Both the position numbers and the translations under genes were made by a program. Source: Cryptomeria japonica (lineage: Eukaryota > Streptophyta > Pinopsida > Cupressales > Cupressaceae). From it: 62,000 bases of DNA. The notes under the pieces are model-generated. The model did no database searches, was not told where the DNA came from, and saw nothing but the letters and a program-made list of their open reading frames with translations. Positions 25,603 to 35,860 of the stretch are shown in pieces; position 1 is the first letter of the stretch, and each line of letters opens with the position of its first letter. The stretch is from positions 442,612,213 to 442,674,212 of the forward strand of contig NC_081407.1 in NCBI RefSeq assembly GCF_030272615.1, written 5' to 3'.

Positions 25603-26560
25603 GGTACAAATTACAAGATATGGAAGGAGTGAATGAAGATTCATCTTGGATGCCTTGGAGTTGAAATTTGGGAGATAGTGGAGAAAGGGTATATACCTCA
25701 TGGTCCTAATTCTGGAACATTGACACTTGCTGATGAACAAAAGAGAGCTGAAAATGATGTGAGAGAAAAATAAGCATTGTTGAGCACCCTATCTGATGAA
25801 AAGATATAGAATGCCATAGAATTGGAGAATGCTAAGCTGATCTGGACAAAGCTTGAAACTCTTTATGAAGGTGACAAGGCTGTGAAGATTGCTAAACTTA
25901 AAGGTTTCCAGGTAAGGTATGAAATTTTGAAGATGAAAGAATATGAGAAGATAAGTTCTTTCATGGATAGAGTCAATGAGATTGTCATGGGTATCAAATG
26001 TTATGGCAGATCTGTCAGTGAAGATGAGATAGTGTTAAAAGTTCTAAGAGTTCTACCTCTGGCTTACAAGATGAAGGCTACTGCTATCAATGAACTCCAG
26101 ACAATGTCAAGTACCCCAGTGACTAGAGATACACTACTTGGAAAATTGATTGCTTTCAAACTTGAAGAACTTGGAGATCAGAGTGTTGCTAAAACTGAGA
26201 CTACATTTAAATCATCAATATCCGGTAAATAGAAGATAGATTGGAAAGAGATGTATGCTAAGGATATGGAGGAAAGAGAGCTTGAAGAGCTGGAAGTCCC
26301 GATTGCTAGAAGAATTCCTAAAGGACCGACTGGAAGTAAGTATGAAGGAAAAGTCCCTTTTAAATATTTTCATGCAATAAGATTGGTCATTTTGCATCTA
26401 GATGTCTTGAAAGAGTTGTTAGGAATCATAAAATATTTATGAGGAATTACAAGCCTAATCCTGAATATTAAAGCAGACCTAGATTTAGAAGGAATAAGGA
26501 TAAATCATGTTATTATGCTAGTGATGTGATGGTATTTCTAATAATGATGATGATGAACCT
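25603..26560 (+). pseudogene. gag: Element C gag, main part (broken)
   Basis: The frame resumes with GTNYKIWK and shows the Copia Gag (UBN2-like) layout: a LIWTKLETLYEGD segment, YEKISSFMDRVNEIV, then a zinc knuckle remnant CNKIGHFASRC at about 26373. In-frame TGA, TAA and TAG codons occur at about 25630, 25770 and 25807, another TAG at 26230, and frameshifts before and after the knuckle. The first knuckle cysteine is Tyr. Gag would form the virus-like particle; this copy cannot. Confidence 0.85.
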
Positions 26561-28514
26561 ATGAGTGGATCTAGTAATCGTGCTTCATTTGACAAATATT
26601 GGGTCTTTATTTCTATCAAAGATGATTCTCTGGAATCTATCATTGAAGCAACACATACTGAGGAAAAGGACCTGACTGCGAAAATTGAAGAAAAGGATGA
26701 ATGGGTTATAGACAGTGGATGCTCACATCACATGACCGGTGATAGAAGAAAGTTCTTATCATTGCAAGAATTTGATGGTGGATTGGTCAGATTTGGAGAC
26801 AACAAGGCATGTAGGATCAAAGGCAAAGGAACAATATCATTGGATGGTAAGACTAATACTGATAATGTTTATTATGTTGAAGGCTTAAAGCATAATCTTT
26901 TAAGTGTAGGTCAAATGGTGGATAGAGGATTTCATTTGCAATTCAAGGATGGAAAATGTAAGATCATTAATAAATCTGGATTGGAGATTGCTGCTAGAAC
27001 TCAAACTAATGGAAATATCTTTCATTTGAACTTCGGTGAGAAAGCTTGCTTGATTACTCAGATTGATGAAAGTTTGTTATGGCATAAGAGGATGTGTCAT
27101 GTTAATTTTGATTGCATAGTAAAGATCAGTTCAATACTGGCTGTCAGAGATTTGCCCAAGATTGTTAAACCTCATAATCCGGTATGTAGAGAATGTCAAA
27201 TGGGTAAGCAAGTTAGAACTTCTTTCAGAAGTGTACATGATAAATCTAATGAAATTCTTGATCTTATTCATACTTATTTGTGTGGACCGACAAGGACTAA
27301 AAGTTTTCAAGGTGATAGATATTTTATGTTACTTATTGATGACTGTTCTAGAATGATGTGGGTAGCATTTTTGAAAGAGAAATCTAAAGATTTTGAAAAA
27401 TTCAAAACTTTTAAGACTATGGTTGAGACTGAGACAAGGCTGAAGATAACGTGCTTAAGATCAAATCATGGAGGTGAGTTTACATCCGGTGATTTGAACA
27501 ACTTTTGTGAAAGGAATGGTATTAGGAGACAACTTTCTGCACCTAGAACCCCACAACAGAACGAATTAGTGGAAAGAAAGAATAAAATAATTTTGGATGC
27601 TACAAGGACTATGATGACTGAAGCTAAATTACCTAATATCTATTGGAGAGAGGCTTTCAATATCTTTGTATACACTTTCAACAGAGTACACATTAAAGGC
27701 AATATTAGTAAGACTCCTTATGAATTATGGTTTGGTCATACTCCTACTGTTAGATATTTCAGAATTTTTGGAAGCAAATGTTACATTAGAAGAGATGATG
27801 CATTAGGAAAGTTTGATCCTAGAAGTGATGAAGGAATATTTTTGGGTTATTCTACTAAGAGAAAAGAATATCGATGCTATAACAAAAGATTGAATAGGAT
27901 ATTGGAAAGCATAAATGTCAAGGTGGATGAGCATGACACTAATTAGATCAGATCATATGATTATGGACCAGAAGATGAATTTATCAGACCTGAACCGGTA
28001 ATACAAGAATCAGTTCAGAATAGTGAACCAGTGACACCGGTAGCATCAGAAAAATCAGTAATGACAGTAGAACAATAGAATGAGTCAGCAAATCAAGAAA
28101 ATTCAAAGACTCCCAGGTATGTAAAGATAAATCATTCTAAAGATCAAATTATTGGAGATAAAAGGAAAGGTTTGATGACTAGGAGAAGGTTAGTTGCTGA
28201 AGAGGTATGTTTAATTTCTCAAATTGAACCAAAATATTTCATTGAAGCAAGTAAGGATGAAAATTGGCTAAAAGCAATGGAAGAGGAATTAGATCAAATT
28301 GAAAAGAATAAGACATGAGAGCTTGTACCTAGACCTAAAGACAAGAACATTATTGGAACTAAATGGGTTTTCAGTAATAAATTGAATGAGGAAGGTCAAG
28401 TGGTGAGGAACAAGGCTAGATTGGTTTGCAAAGGTTATTCACAGGAAGAAGAAATTGATTATGGGGAAACTTATACCTCGGTTGTTAGAATTGAAGTGGT
28501 AAGACTTTTTTCTC
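26561..28514 (+). pseudogene. pol: Element C pol, first part: protease, integrase, start of RT
   Basis: The ORF 26561-27946 has protease DSGCSHHM at about residue 51, a GAG-pre-integrase HKRMCHVNFD region, and integrase. The integrase is damaged at two catalytic positions: HTYLCGP (Asp to Tyr, about 239) and RSNHGGEF (Asp to Asn, about 302). The Glu in LVERKNK (about 338) remains. TAG at 27944, TAG at about 28077 and TGA (from TGG) at about 28317 follow. RT begins with GTKWVFSNKLNEEGQVVRNK and stops at VVRLF, where transposon T interrupts it. The rest of RT and RNase H resumes at 52105. Confidence 0.93.
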
Positions 28515-28565
28515 GGGGTAAGTGCACAAAGATGGTGGTCAAAAAGGGGGGGTATAAGTGGACAC
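28515..28565 (+). repeat. Left terminal inverted repeat of T
   Basis: 26 bases from GGGG to GGTGGTC at 28515-28540 pair with 52079-52104. After a G-rich interruption, AAGTGGACAC (28556-28565) pairs with GTGTCCACTT at 52065-52074. Confidence 0.9.
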
Positions 28566-29394
28566 TTTTTTTTCTTCTGAAATCAGGTGAACTTGAACTT
28601 AGAGGCAAAATTTGAAAGTCATCCACTCAAGATATGAAGATAATCAAAGAACAAATATTGTAGTACTCTAAATCTAGTTTCCAAACTACTAATTTTTTTC
28701 AAAATTGGATAAGATTAAGGGGGTCAAATCCTTCGCGCATGAAAAACAGACCTTGACTTTTTCTGATAAACATAACATAGTGTCTGACGTGCGCATCAAA
28801 AAAGTCATAGTTAGATTTAGTATTTTGCAAAATCCTTTGGCAGAAAGATAGTTAAGAGTGAGAAGTAGAAGATGTGTATTTTTTTGTAATTTTTTGTTGA
28901 GCATTTTTTTTTAATGATTTTTCCAATCAAGCACATCTTGGAAATTAGGTACCTTTTCATGCACGAAGCATAAGTTGCACTAAACAAATCAAAAATGCAA
29001 ATTTTAAATTTTTTTTGTAAAGAATCAAGTGCAATACGATAATATATAAAGTTTTTAAAATTTGGATAAGTATATCAAAAGTTATTAAAAAAATGGTGCA
29101 CCTATGTCTGTGAGAACTATGGAGACACTGGTAAAAGAAATTCAATAATAATATGTTATTGTTGTTCAATTTTTAAAAAAATTATATGGTTAGAAAGCTT
29201 AGAAGATGGGTGAAAATATGGTGGAAATTTTAGAAATACCATGTTGATGAAGTGTAAACCTGATGATGACAAAGTCGAGAAACCAAGTTGATAAAATAAA
29301 ACACGTCAAAAAGGAGGGAAATGGAGGGAAATCAAACTTCCAAACCATAGCTTTGTCATCCAGGCCTATTTCCAAGCCTAAACAGTCAAAAGTG
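28566..29394. other. Left subterminal region of T, non-coding
   Basis: AT-rich with many T and A runs; no convincing ORF or domain. It probably forms the left flank required for transposition, by analogy with other large TIR elements. Confidence 0.5.
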
Positions 29395-29525
29395 CATATG
29401 GGGTACTTATGGTATAAAAAGAGCATATGGGGTACTTATGGTGTAAGAAGCGCGTACACTCTATCTTAACTATAAACAACACGTACACGCTATGTTTACT
29501 ATAAACAACACGTACATGCTACATT
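29395..29525 (+). repeat. Left subterminal motif cluster of T (GCGCGTAC type)
   Basis: GCATATGGGGTACTTATGGT is tandemly repeated (from about 29395 and 29422). GCGCGTACACTCTAT (29450), ACGTACACGCTAT (about 29487) and ACGTACATGCTAC (about 29511) follow, with ACTATAAACAAC spacers. The same motif family recurs at 29698, at 31816-32080 and at the right end (51780-52035), as expected of transposase-binding subterminal repeats. Confidence 0.7.
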
Positions 29526-29539
29526 TGTTTAAATTTTGG

Positions 29540-29680
29540 GTGTGTATAATATGATATTGTATATATAATGTGTATATAGATATAATATATAATTTATATA
29601 TATAAGATATAATATTTATATATATATGTATATAATAATATATAATATATTAAGTATATATATACATGCATATAAGTGCA
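29540..29680. repeat. AT-rich low-complexity tract
   Basis: About 140 bp of TATATA/ATAATAT-like sequence. It lies upstream of the first leader of T and could include its TATA region, but no single box stands out. Confidence 0.75.
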
Positions 29681-29710
29681 TTGTCTCCCCCTCTCAAGCG
29701 CGTACAAGGT

Positions 29711-29850
29711 GCCTCTCTTTCTCTCCCTCTCACTCTCTCTCTTTCTCTCTCCCTCCCTCCCTCTCCCTCTCCCTCTCCCTCTCTCCTCTTATCCCTTCCT
29801 CCATACCCCATCCCTCTCTCTCTTCTTCTCTCCCTCCCTCCCTCCATACC
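29711..29850. repeat. (CTCCCT)n pyrimidine microsatellite
   Basis: Runs of CTCTCC and CCCTCC directly precede the first leader copy. The ORFs reading serine/leucine/proline repeats through it are artefacts. Confidence 0.92.
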
Positions 29851-30416
29851 CCATTGCAACTGTGTCTGTACTTCTATAGAAGTAAGTGAATTTATTTCTT
29901 GTCTGCAACTTCCTCTTTGATTTTTATCATGTATGCTCTCCTAATAAAATTGACTAATGGATTTGTGTGTGTATATTGAATAGGAGGAAGAAGGGTCTCA
30001 AATTGAACTACGGGTGCATTACTGTGACAAACAAGGAACCCTGCAACAATATTCTTCTCGAATGTGTTTTTAATGAGCAAAGTTGATGTGGAAAAATAGT
30101 GTCAACAAAGCAAAATGATGACTCAGACTACCTACAACATGTTTTTCAGAAGGAAACAACCGGTAGGAAGAGAAAGAGGGAGAGTTACATAGATGATGTC
30201 ACAAAGAACGATAGTGGTGGGTATGCGAGAGTTCCCATGCTGTTACACAATGCCTATCATCTAAAGAAATTGAAGTTTGTTGTAAGCATGGTAGTTGTAG
30301 TATATGATGATCATCACTTGTCAAAAGGCCTGGAAGGGTACATACCCATGAAAGAAATCAAGTGTGTAATTCCTATAGTCACAATCGAGATCAGTCCTAT
30401 AGCCTTGGAAATTTAA
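29849..30416 (+). pseudogene. Small spliced gene of T, unknown product
   Basis: A leader (CCCCATTGCAACTGTGTCTG from 29849) ends in the donor AGAA/GTAAGTGAATTT. The intron is 29882-29983 with acceptor TTGAATAG. The exon then reads RRKKGLKLNYGCITV..., with one TGA at about 30084, and continues through KQNDDSDYLQHVFQKE and a basic GRKRKRESYIDDV (NLS-like) to a stop at 30414. About 145 codons in total. I do not recognise the protein. The identical leader and donor reappear upstream of the transposase gene, so the two units probably shared a promoter type. Confidence 0.45.
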
Positions 30417-30594
30417 GAGCATCATATGTCTTAGAAAGGCAATACTCTTAGGGTTAGGTCAAGCTCTTACACTTGCTTTTTAGCAAAGCATCATTGTTTG
30501 TTCGCTTGGAGTCTCTCTTATGCTAACAATGGTCTAACTTAGCTATATCAAAACTAAACTACTGATGTTCTATTCATAAATTTAAATAATATAT

Positions 30595-30830
30595 CATTTT
30601 ATTAGCCCACCATATGACCCCTTAGGTGTCATTAGAGGTCATATTGTTTCCTAAGAGGTCATATGGTGTCCTATGACCCTTTAGGACACAATATGATGCC
30701 TTAAGACACCATACGACCCATAACAACACCATATGGTGTCCTAAAGGGTCATATGGTGTTCTATGACCCTTTAGGAAACATGCATGGATCCATAGGATAC
30801 CATATGACCCCTAAGAGTACCATATGGCCA
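30595..30830. repeat. Inverted/direct CATATGGTGTCCT repeats
   Basis: CCATATGGTGTCCTAAAGGG, its complement CCCTTTAGGACAC and variants (GGTCATATGGTG, CCATATGACCC) alternate in both orientations over about 235 bp, so the strand can fold into several hairpins. Non-coding. Confidence 0.75.
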
Positions 30831-30831
30831 T

Positions 30832-31065
30832 AGAGAGGGAGAGAGGGGGAGCAGAGGGATGGAATGGGAGAGAGATACACCTAAGAGAGGAGGAGAGTGA
30901 GATAGATAGATAGAGACTGAGAAGGAGAGACGAGAGATAAAAAAGAGAAAGAGAGATGGAGAGAGAGAGAGGGGGGGAGACAGAGATAGAGAAAGGGAAA
31001 GGGAGGGGGAGAGAGAGAGGGAAATAGAGAGAGAGATAGAGATAGAGAGTGACATAGAGAAGGGG

Positions 31066-31097
<32 letters not shown>

Positions 31098-31448
31098 GTG
31101 GATAGAGGGATTGGGAGAGAAAGAGAGACCTACGAGGTGGAGGGAGGGAAGGAGAGAGAGGGTCAGAGATAGAGAGAGTCTGAGTGAGAGGGAGGAAGGG
31201 ATGGAATGAGAGTACAAGAGACTAGAGAGAGAGAGGGGTGCAAAGAGAGGGAGAGAGGGAGAGAGTGAGAAAGAGAGGAAATTATAAAGGGAGAGAGGGA
31301 GGGGAGGAGAGAGGGAGAGAATGAGAGAGAGATACACCTAAGAGAAGGGGAGAGTGAGATAGAGAGATAGAGGAAGAGACTTTAGAGATAAAGAGATAGA
31401 GGATGAGAGGAAGAGACTTTAGAGATAAAGAAAGAGAGAGAGAGAGAC
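30832..31448. repeat. Purine (GAGA/GGGA) low-complexity tract
   Basis: About 600 bp of GAGAGG/GAGATAG sequence. It contains two diverged copies of GAGATACACCTAAGAGA (about 30871 and 31328), so it arose partly by segmental duplication. It faces the pyrimidine tract that follows. Confidence 0.92.
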
Positions 31449-31472
31449 TTAAGTGAAAAATAGAGACTTGAT

Positions 31473-31548
31473 TCTCTCCCCTTCTCTCTTCCTCCATACC
31501 CCTTCTTCTCTCCCCCTTCCCTCCCTCCCTCCCTCCTTATCTCTCCCT

Positions 31549-31584
<36 letters not shown>

Positions 31585-31727
31585 CTTCTCTCTTCCTCCA
31601 TACCCCTTTTTCTCTCCCTCTCTCCCTCCCTCTCTCCCTCCCCCCTCCTCTCTCTCTCTCTCTCTCTCCTTCTACATTCCTCCATACCCCTTCTTCTCTC
31701 CCTCTCTCCCTACCTCTCTCCCTCCCC

Positions 31728-31779
<52 letters not shown>

Positions 31780-31792
31780 CCTCCCTTTTCCT
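31473..31792. repeat. Pyrimidine (CTCTCC) low-complexity tract
   Basis: The mirror of the preceding purine tract. Three related segments contain TTCCTCCATACCCCTT (about 31489, 31590 and 31677), then a (CT)n run to about 31775. Together with 30832-31448 it makes a long imperfect inverted repeat. Confidence 0.92.
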
Positions 31793-31815
31793 TCACATTT
31801 TCTTTACTACAAATA

Positions 31816-32080
31816 GCGCGTACGAGGTACTGAACCTATTAGTTCACTTCCCTGCCATAAAATTTTTAAGGCATAGGAGCGCGTACCCGCTACTTATTAC
31901 TTGTAAGTGCGTACGGGGTACTGAACCTATTAGTTCGCTGCCCTACCATAACATTTTTAAGGTGTAGGATCACATACGCACTACTCATTAGTACAGAGTG
32001 GGAAAAAAATACCGTTGGGATTGCCAACATTTTATGGACTAACAACATGCACACAATTATTAATATAGCGCGTATGGGGT
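31816..32080 (+). repeat. Internal copy of the GCGCGTAC motif cluster
   Basis: GCGCGTACGAGGTACTGAAC (31816), GCGCGTACCCGCTACTTATT (about 31880), GTGCGTACGGGGTACTGAAC (about 31907), CACATACGCACTAC (about 31971) and GCGCGTATGGGGTACTTAG (about 32067). The phrase CTATTAGTTC...CTGCCCTACCATAA is itself duplicated. Together with the leader at 32149 this looks like a second copy of the left-end promoter region. Confidence 0.7.
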
Positions 32081-32148
32081 ACTTAGACATAGTTTTATTT
32101 GCCCAAGAGCCTCAATGACCTCAAAATAATTTTTTAAGGTTCTTGAAG

Positions 32149-32399
32149 CCCCACTGCAATTGTGTCTGCACTTCTATCATTGTTTTATACATAGAAGTAA
32201 GTGAATTTTTTGTTTTTGCATGATTTCAAATGATTGAATTATTGTTCTTATTAGTTTTGTCAATATTATTGTGATTTTGTAATAGTTTTGATTCAAAAAA
32301 ATAATGATAAGATGCATATTTATGGTTATTTGTTTGTTTATGAACTTTGGTTTACATATATATGTAATATGATTCTTTTTAGGACAACCAATATCAACC
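32149..32399 (+). promoter_or_regulatory. Duplicated 5' leader and intron of the transposase gene
   Basis: CCCCACTGCAATTGTGTCTG at 32149 repeats the leader at 29849. It again ends in ATAGAAGTAAGTGAATTT (donor at 32197). The intron 32197-32382 ends TTCTTTTTAG, and the next exon carries the transposase ATG at 32400. Splice sites are read by eye. Confidence 0.5.
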
Positions 32400-35215
32400 A
32401 TGAGAAAGAACAAGCGAGGAACGATGGAACAACGAGTTGCTGAAAAGGAAAGACAAAGGCATCGTATAACTAAATTACGTGAAATAAGAACAATGGGAGA
32501 AGAAGTTATGTCATCCTCAACATCTCAATTCGATTTACCAAACGAACATAATACACCTAATGCAATTGAAGAAGACACATTTGATTTATCGTATGAACCT
32601 AATGCAATTGAAGAAGATACCACATTGAATAATCAATTAAATGAGGAACATACACCTTCTCTATTTGATGAATTGAATGTACATAATGTACCGGTGTTAA
32701 TACCTCCTAGAGTCATTCGTAGGAAACCAAAGTATCTAATTGACATTGATGAGAATATATTGAAGCCAATGCCCGATAAAATGAATGAATGAACTTGTTG
32801 GAGAATGGTTAAAAGAATATGGCAAAACTATTTTAAAACTTAAATCAAACCGCAAGATGTCAATTAATTGTTCAAATGATTAAAAATTTGAATTTTAGAG
32901 AGACAATGAAAATTCTAGGCCTAAGATCATCTGAAAGTAATAGTGAAAGAACTATTGTGAGAAATCTATTTGATACATATCAAGCTATTGGTTCACAATC
33001 ACATACTAAAGATTCTAATACTACTCGACGTGTCATTACATCAACCATAATGAATAAGAAAATAAAAAAGGATCGTTTGATAAGAAAAACAAGTAAGTTA
33101 TTAAATGTTAGTAGAACAACATTAAGTAAAGCATTACAGAGGCAAGAAAAAATAGAGGAGCCTAACAATAATTCTCTTTGGGCATTCTTGGGTAGACTAC
33201 CACGCAAAGACAAGGTTGTTGTTGATGCACTAAGAACATTAATTAATTTTTTTTCGCATGACAACAAAATAGTTTCGCCCAACCGAAGAGATGTTGTTAG
33301 AAGGCGAATCGGGTCTACAAATCGTGAGCCACATGCCAAACACTATTTGGATATGACTCAAACTAAATTTAATGAAAGATTCCTTCAAAAGTTTCCTCAA
33401 ATAAAAATTTCTCAAAGATTTTTTGAAATGGCAAAACCTTTTTATATTAAGATTAATCATGTACGCACCACGTGTTGTTGTAGGATGCATATTGAATTTT
33501 CCATGCACTATGATATTTTTTCGTCATATTTGTTCTACTTTGCACACTAACGATGTTTTGTAGGAATTCAATATACAAGCACCTCCTATGTCAGTAAGAT
33601 AATTTATTTCAAGTGTGCTTTGTAATAGACATGACAGTTGCATTTATTATAAGATGCCTTGTTTGGAATGTTTTTGTGCTATATGTGGTGGTTTGCAACA
33701 TTTACCAAGATGTGTACATTTGGAGAGTACACATGAAATTGGTAGGAAACTAGTTTCTTTTGGAAAATACAAGATAGTCACATATAGAGTTAAAGATGGT
33801 AAAGATTTGAAGAGATGTGAGCTAGTGAAAAATGATATATGTGTAGCTGAATTAATGAAAATGTTTCAAGAGAAACTAGTTTATGAGTACATAATGCATA
33901 CACATAGAGCTCGATGGTTAGATGAGAAATTCAAGTTATGTAAGGACACATTTCCTCTTGGCACCATTGTCTCTATCATTGATTTTGCTGAAAATTATAC
34001 ACTACAACCTCAAAATGAAATGCAATATGTGTATTATCATTCTACACAAGTTTCTATTTTTGTACACATAGCATTCATGCATGCAAATGATAGCACAAAA
34101 GAAGATAGAAAGGTTGTAAGAGAGTATCACTTATACATAAGTGATGATCGTACTCATTCATCAGAGTTTGTACATAGATGCTTTAAATTTTTCTATGATA
34201 GTTTAAGGTAAAAGAACATACGATACAACCGACACTTAATATGGTTAGATAATTGCACCACACAATTCAAGAATGCAAGATGTTTTATTGGTTGACAAGG
34301 ATGCATATGAAAAGTGGTGTACAACATTTTTGGAATTTCACTGAGGCTGTACATGGTAAGGGAGAGCACGATGGTGCATGAGCATGTGTAAAAAGAGCCC
34401 TAGCTAGAGAAGAATTGAAGTACGAAGGTGGTGTTGAGTTGATAGATACAAAAACAATTATGCGATGGTGTAAGTCTACGATGGGTACAGGTAATCTAGG
34501 TACATCAATGGTTCATAGATATTTTTGGTTGATCACTGAATCTAACATTGAAAACTATCTAGATTGTTGTACAGTTGGAGGGTCGAGTGACATGCACTCA
34601 TTTATGAGTTCAAATTCAAGTTCACTAGTAATTTATACAAGACAGATGGTATGTTTTTGCTCTTCATGCATGTATTGTTTGTGGGAAGAATGTGAATCAC
34701 AAGAGTGGGTTGACAAATGGTCTTGTATACTGTTGGTTCCCATTGATACATATCAAATTCCCAAAGCACTACAATTGAGTGAAATGGAGATATCAGTGGA
34801 TTTTGACCATGTATCCAACCTAGTGGATTCAGGTGATTTTTTGAGTTAACTTTTTTGCAAGTATTCTTTTTGGTTCATTTTATTATACATCATACTTTAT
34901 TTTTGGTATTAATTAACACTTTATAAAATGCAGGTCATGTGTATGCAGTTGTTGCAGAAGAGAACAATGAAGAAGGAACAAATTACTATTTGTGTCGTTA
35001 TGTTGAGCCAAAAAGAAAATTGATAACCATAATCACTGATGGAGAGGGTATTGAGTACCCAATAGGGTCTATTGTCATGACATGAACATGGCTTAGGAGA
35101 TACCCTATCAAGAATTCCGATGTTTGGTTGTTCGAGGACTTTGAAACACATAAACATATTCTTCTATTTCTCCAACCTTGTTGTTGCAACAAATATTCAT
35201 TTGATGAAGTATCGT
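32400..35215 (+). pseudogene. Transposase-like gene of T (unclassified DDE family), decayed
   Basis: Segments in order: a basic N-terminus (RVAEKERQRHRITKLREIR) at 32400-32792; then 32876-33550 with a helix-turn-helix (TSKLLNVSRTTLSKAL), HYLDMTQTKFNERFLQKFP and a cysteine motif RTTCCCRMH; then 33615-34208 with CLECFCAICGG, DFAENY (about 33981), QPQNEMQ and ISDDRTH; then WLDNCTTQFKNAR at about 34242, HGKGEHDGA at about 34350 and VKRALAREELKYEGG. A clean intron 34833-34933 joins to a tail with YVEPKR and GSIVMT...TWL. In-frame stops (about 33598, 34209, 34376, 35083) and frameshifts near 32790 and 34285 make it a pseudogene. Acidic residues in DFAENY, SDD and LDN fit a DDE-like nuclease. I know similar unnamed proteins in diverse eukaryotes but no superfamily name. 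Confidence 0.7.
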
Positions 35216-35389
35216 GGTAGACCTCATAATAAGATTTTATGAAAAGTTTGTGAATCTGACCATGAGGCAATAGTTGACACAATACAGGTTAGAGTCGATC
35301 CTGAAGGCTCACTTGATTGATTCTATGGTTCACAGTAGAATGATTTTGAGAATTTTGTATATATCATCGATGAATTGTTCTATATTCAT

Positions 35390-35655
35390 TTTTTGTATAT
35401 ATAAATGCTCATGAGCTTATTTTTACATGTTTAGGGGCATAATTTTGTATATTTAAATGACAATGAGTTGATTTGTACATATGTAGATGCCATATTTTGT
35501 ATATTAAAATGGCGATGAGTTGAATCACACATATTGTAATGCCAAATTTTGTATAAAAGCCCATGAGATGATTTGTAAGACATTTTTTTGTATATTCAAA
35601 TAGCCAAGAGTTGATTTGACCATATTTAGAGGCAAATTTTTGAATAATATGTGAC
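35390..35655. repeat. About 50-bp tandem repeat, five diverged copies
   Basis: Units share GATGAGTTGATTTGTACATAT, then a GGCA/TGCCA joint and TTTTGTATATT. Copies begin near 35408, 35461, 35512, 35561 and 35606. AT-rich and non-coding, directly after the transposase gene. Confidence 0.75.
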
Positions 35656-35860
35656 AATATTTTGTGACTATTTTTTGTGACTATGTTTTGAGTTTATGTG
35701 ATGTGATAAGGTTAATCATGAGAATTCTTGATTCTTGTATAATCATGGAGAATATTGGAGTCATTATTAGGTCATAGGGGTCATAGATTGAGTCTGGATA
35801 CAATCTGAGCAAAAAATGTCATTATTGTCAAAAAAGTTGTCAATCAACTTGTACATCACG

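Noticed and set aside
28504-28514. Target-site duplication for transposon T
   Set aside because: Left flank TTTTTTCTC and right flank TTGCTTTAT are only loosely alike; I do not claim a duplication of any length.
29626-29920. Overlapping ORFs with Ser/Leu/Pro or Arg/Glu runs
   Set aside because: Pure microsatellite translation on both strands.
30771-31833. ORFs up to 126 codons in the GA/CT tracts
   Set aside because: Low-complexity sequence open in several frames at once; no real protein.
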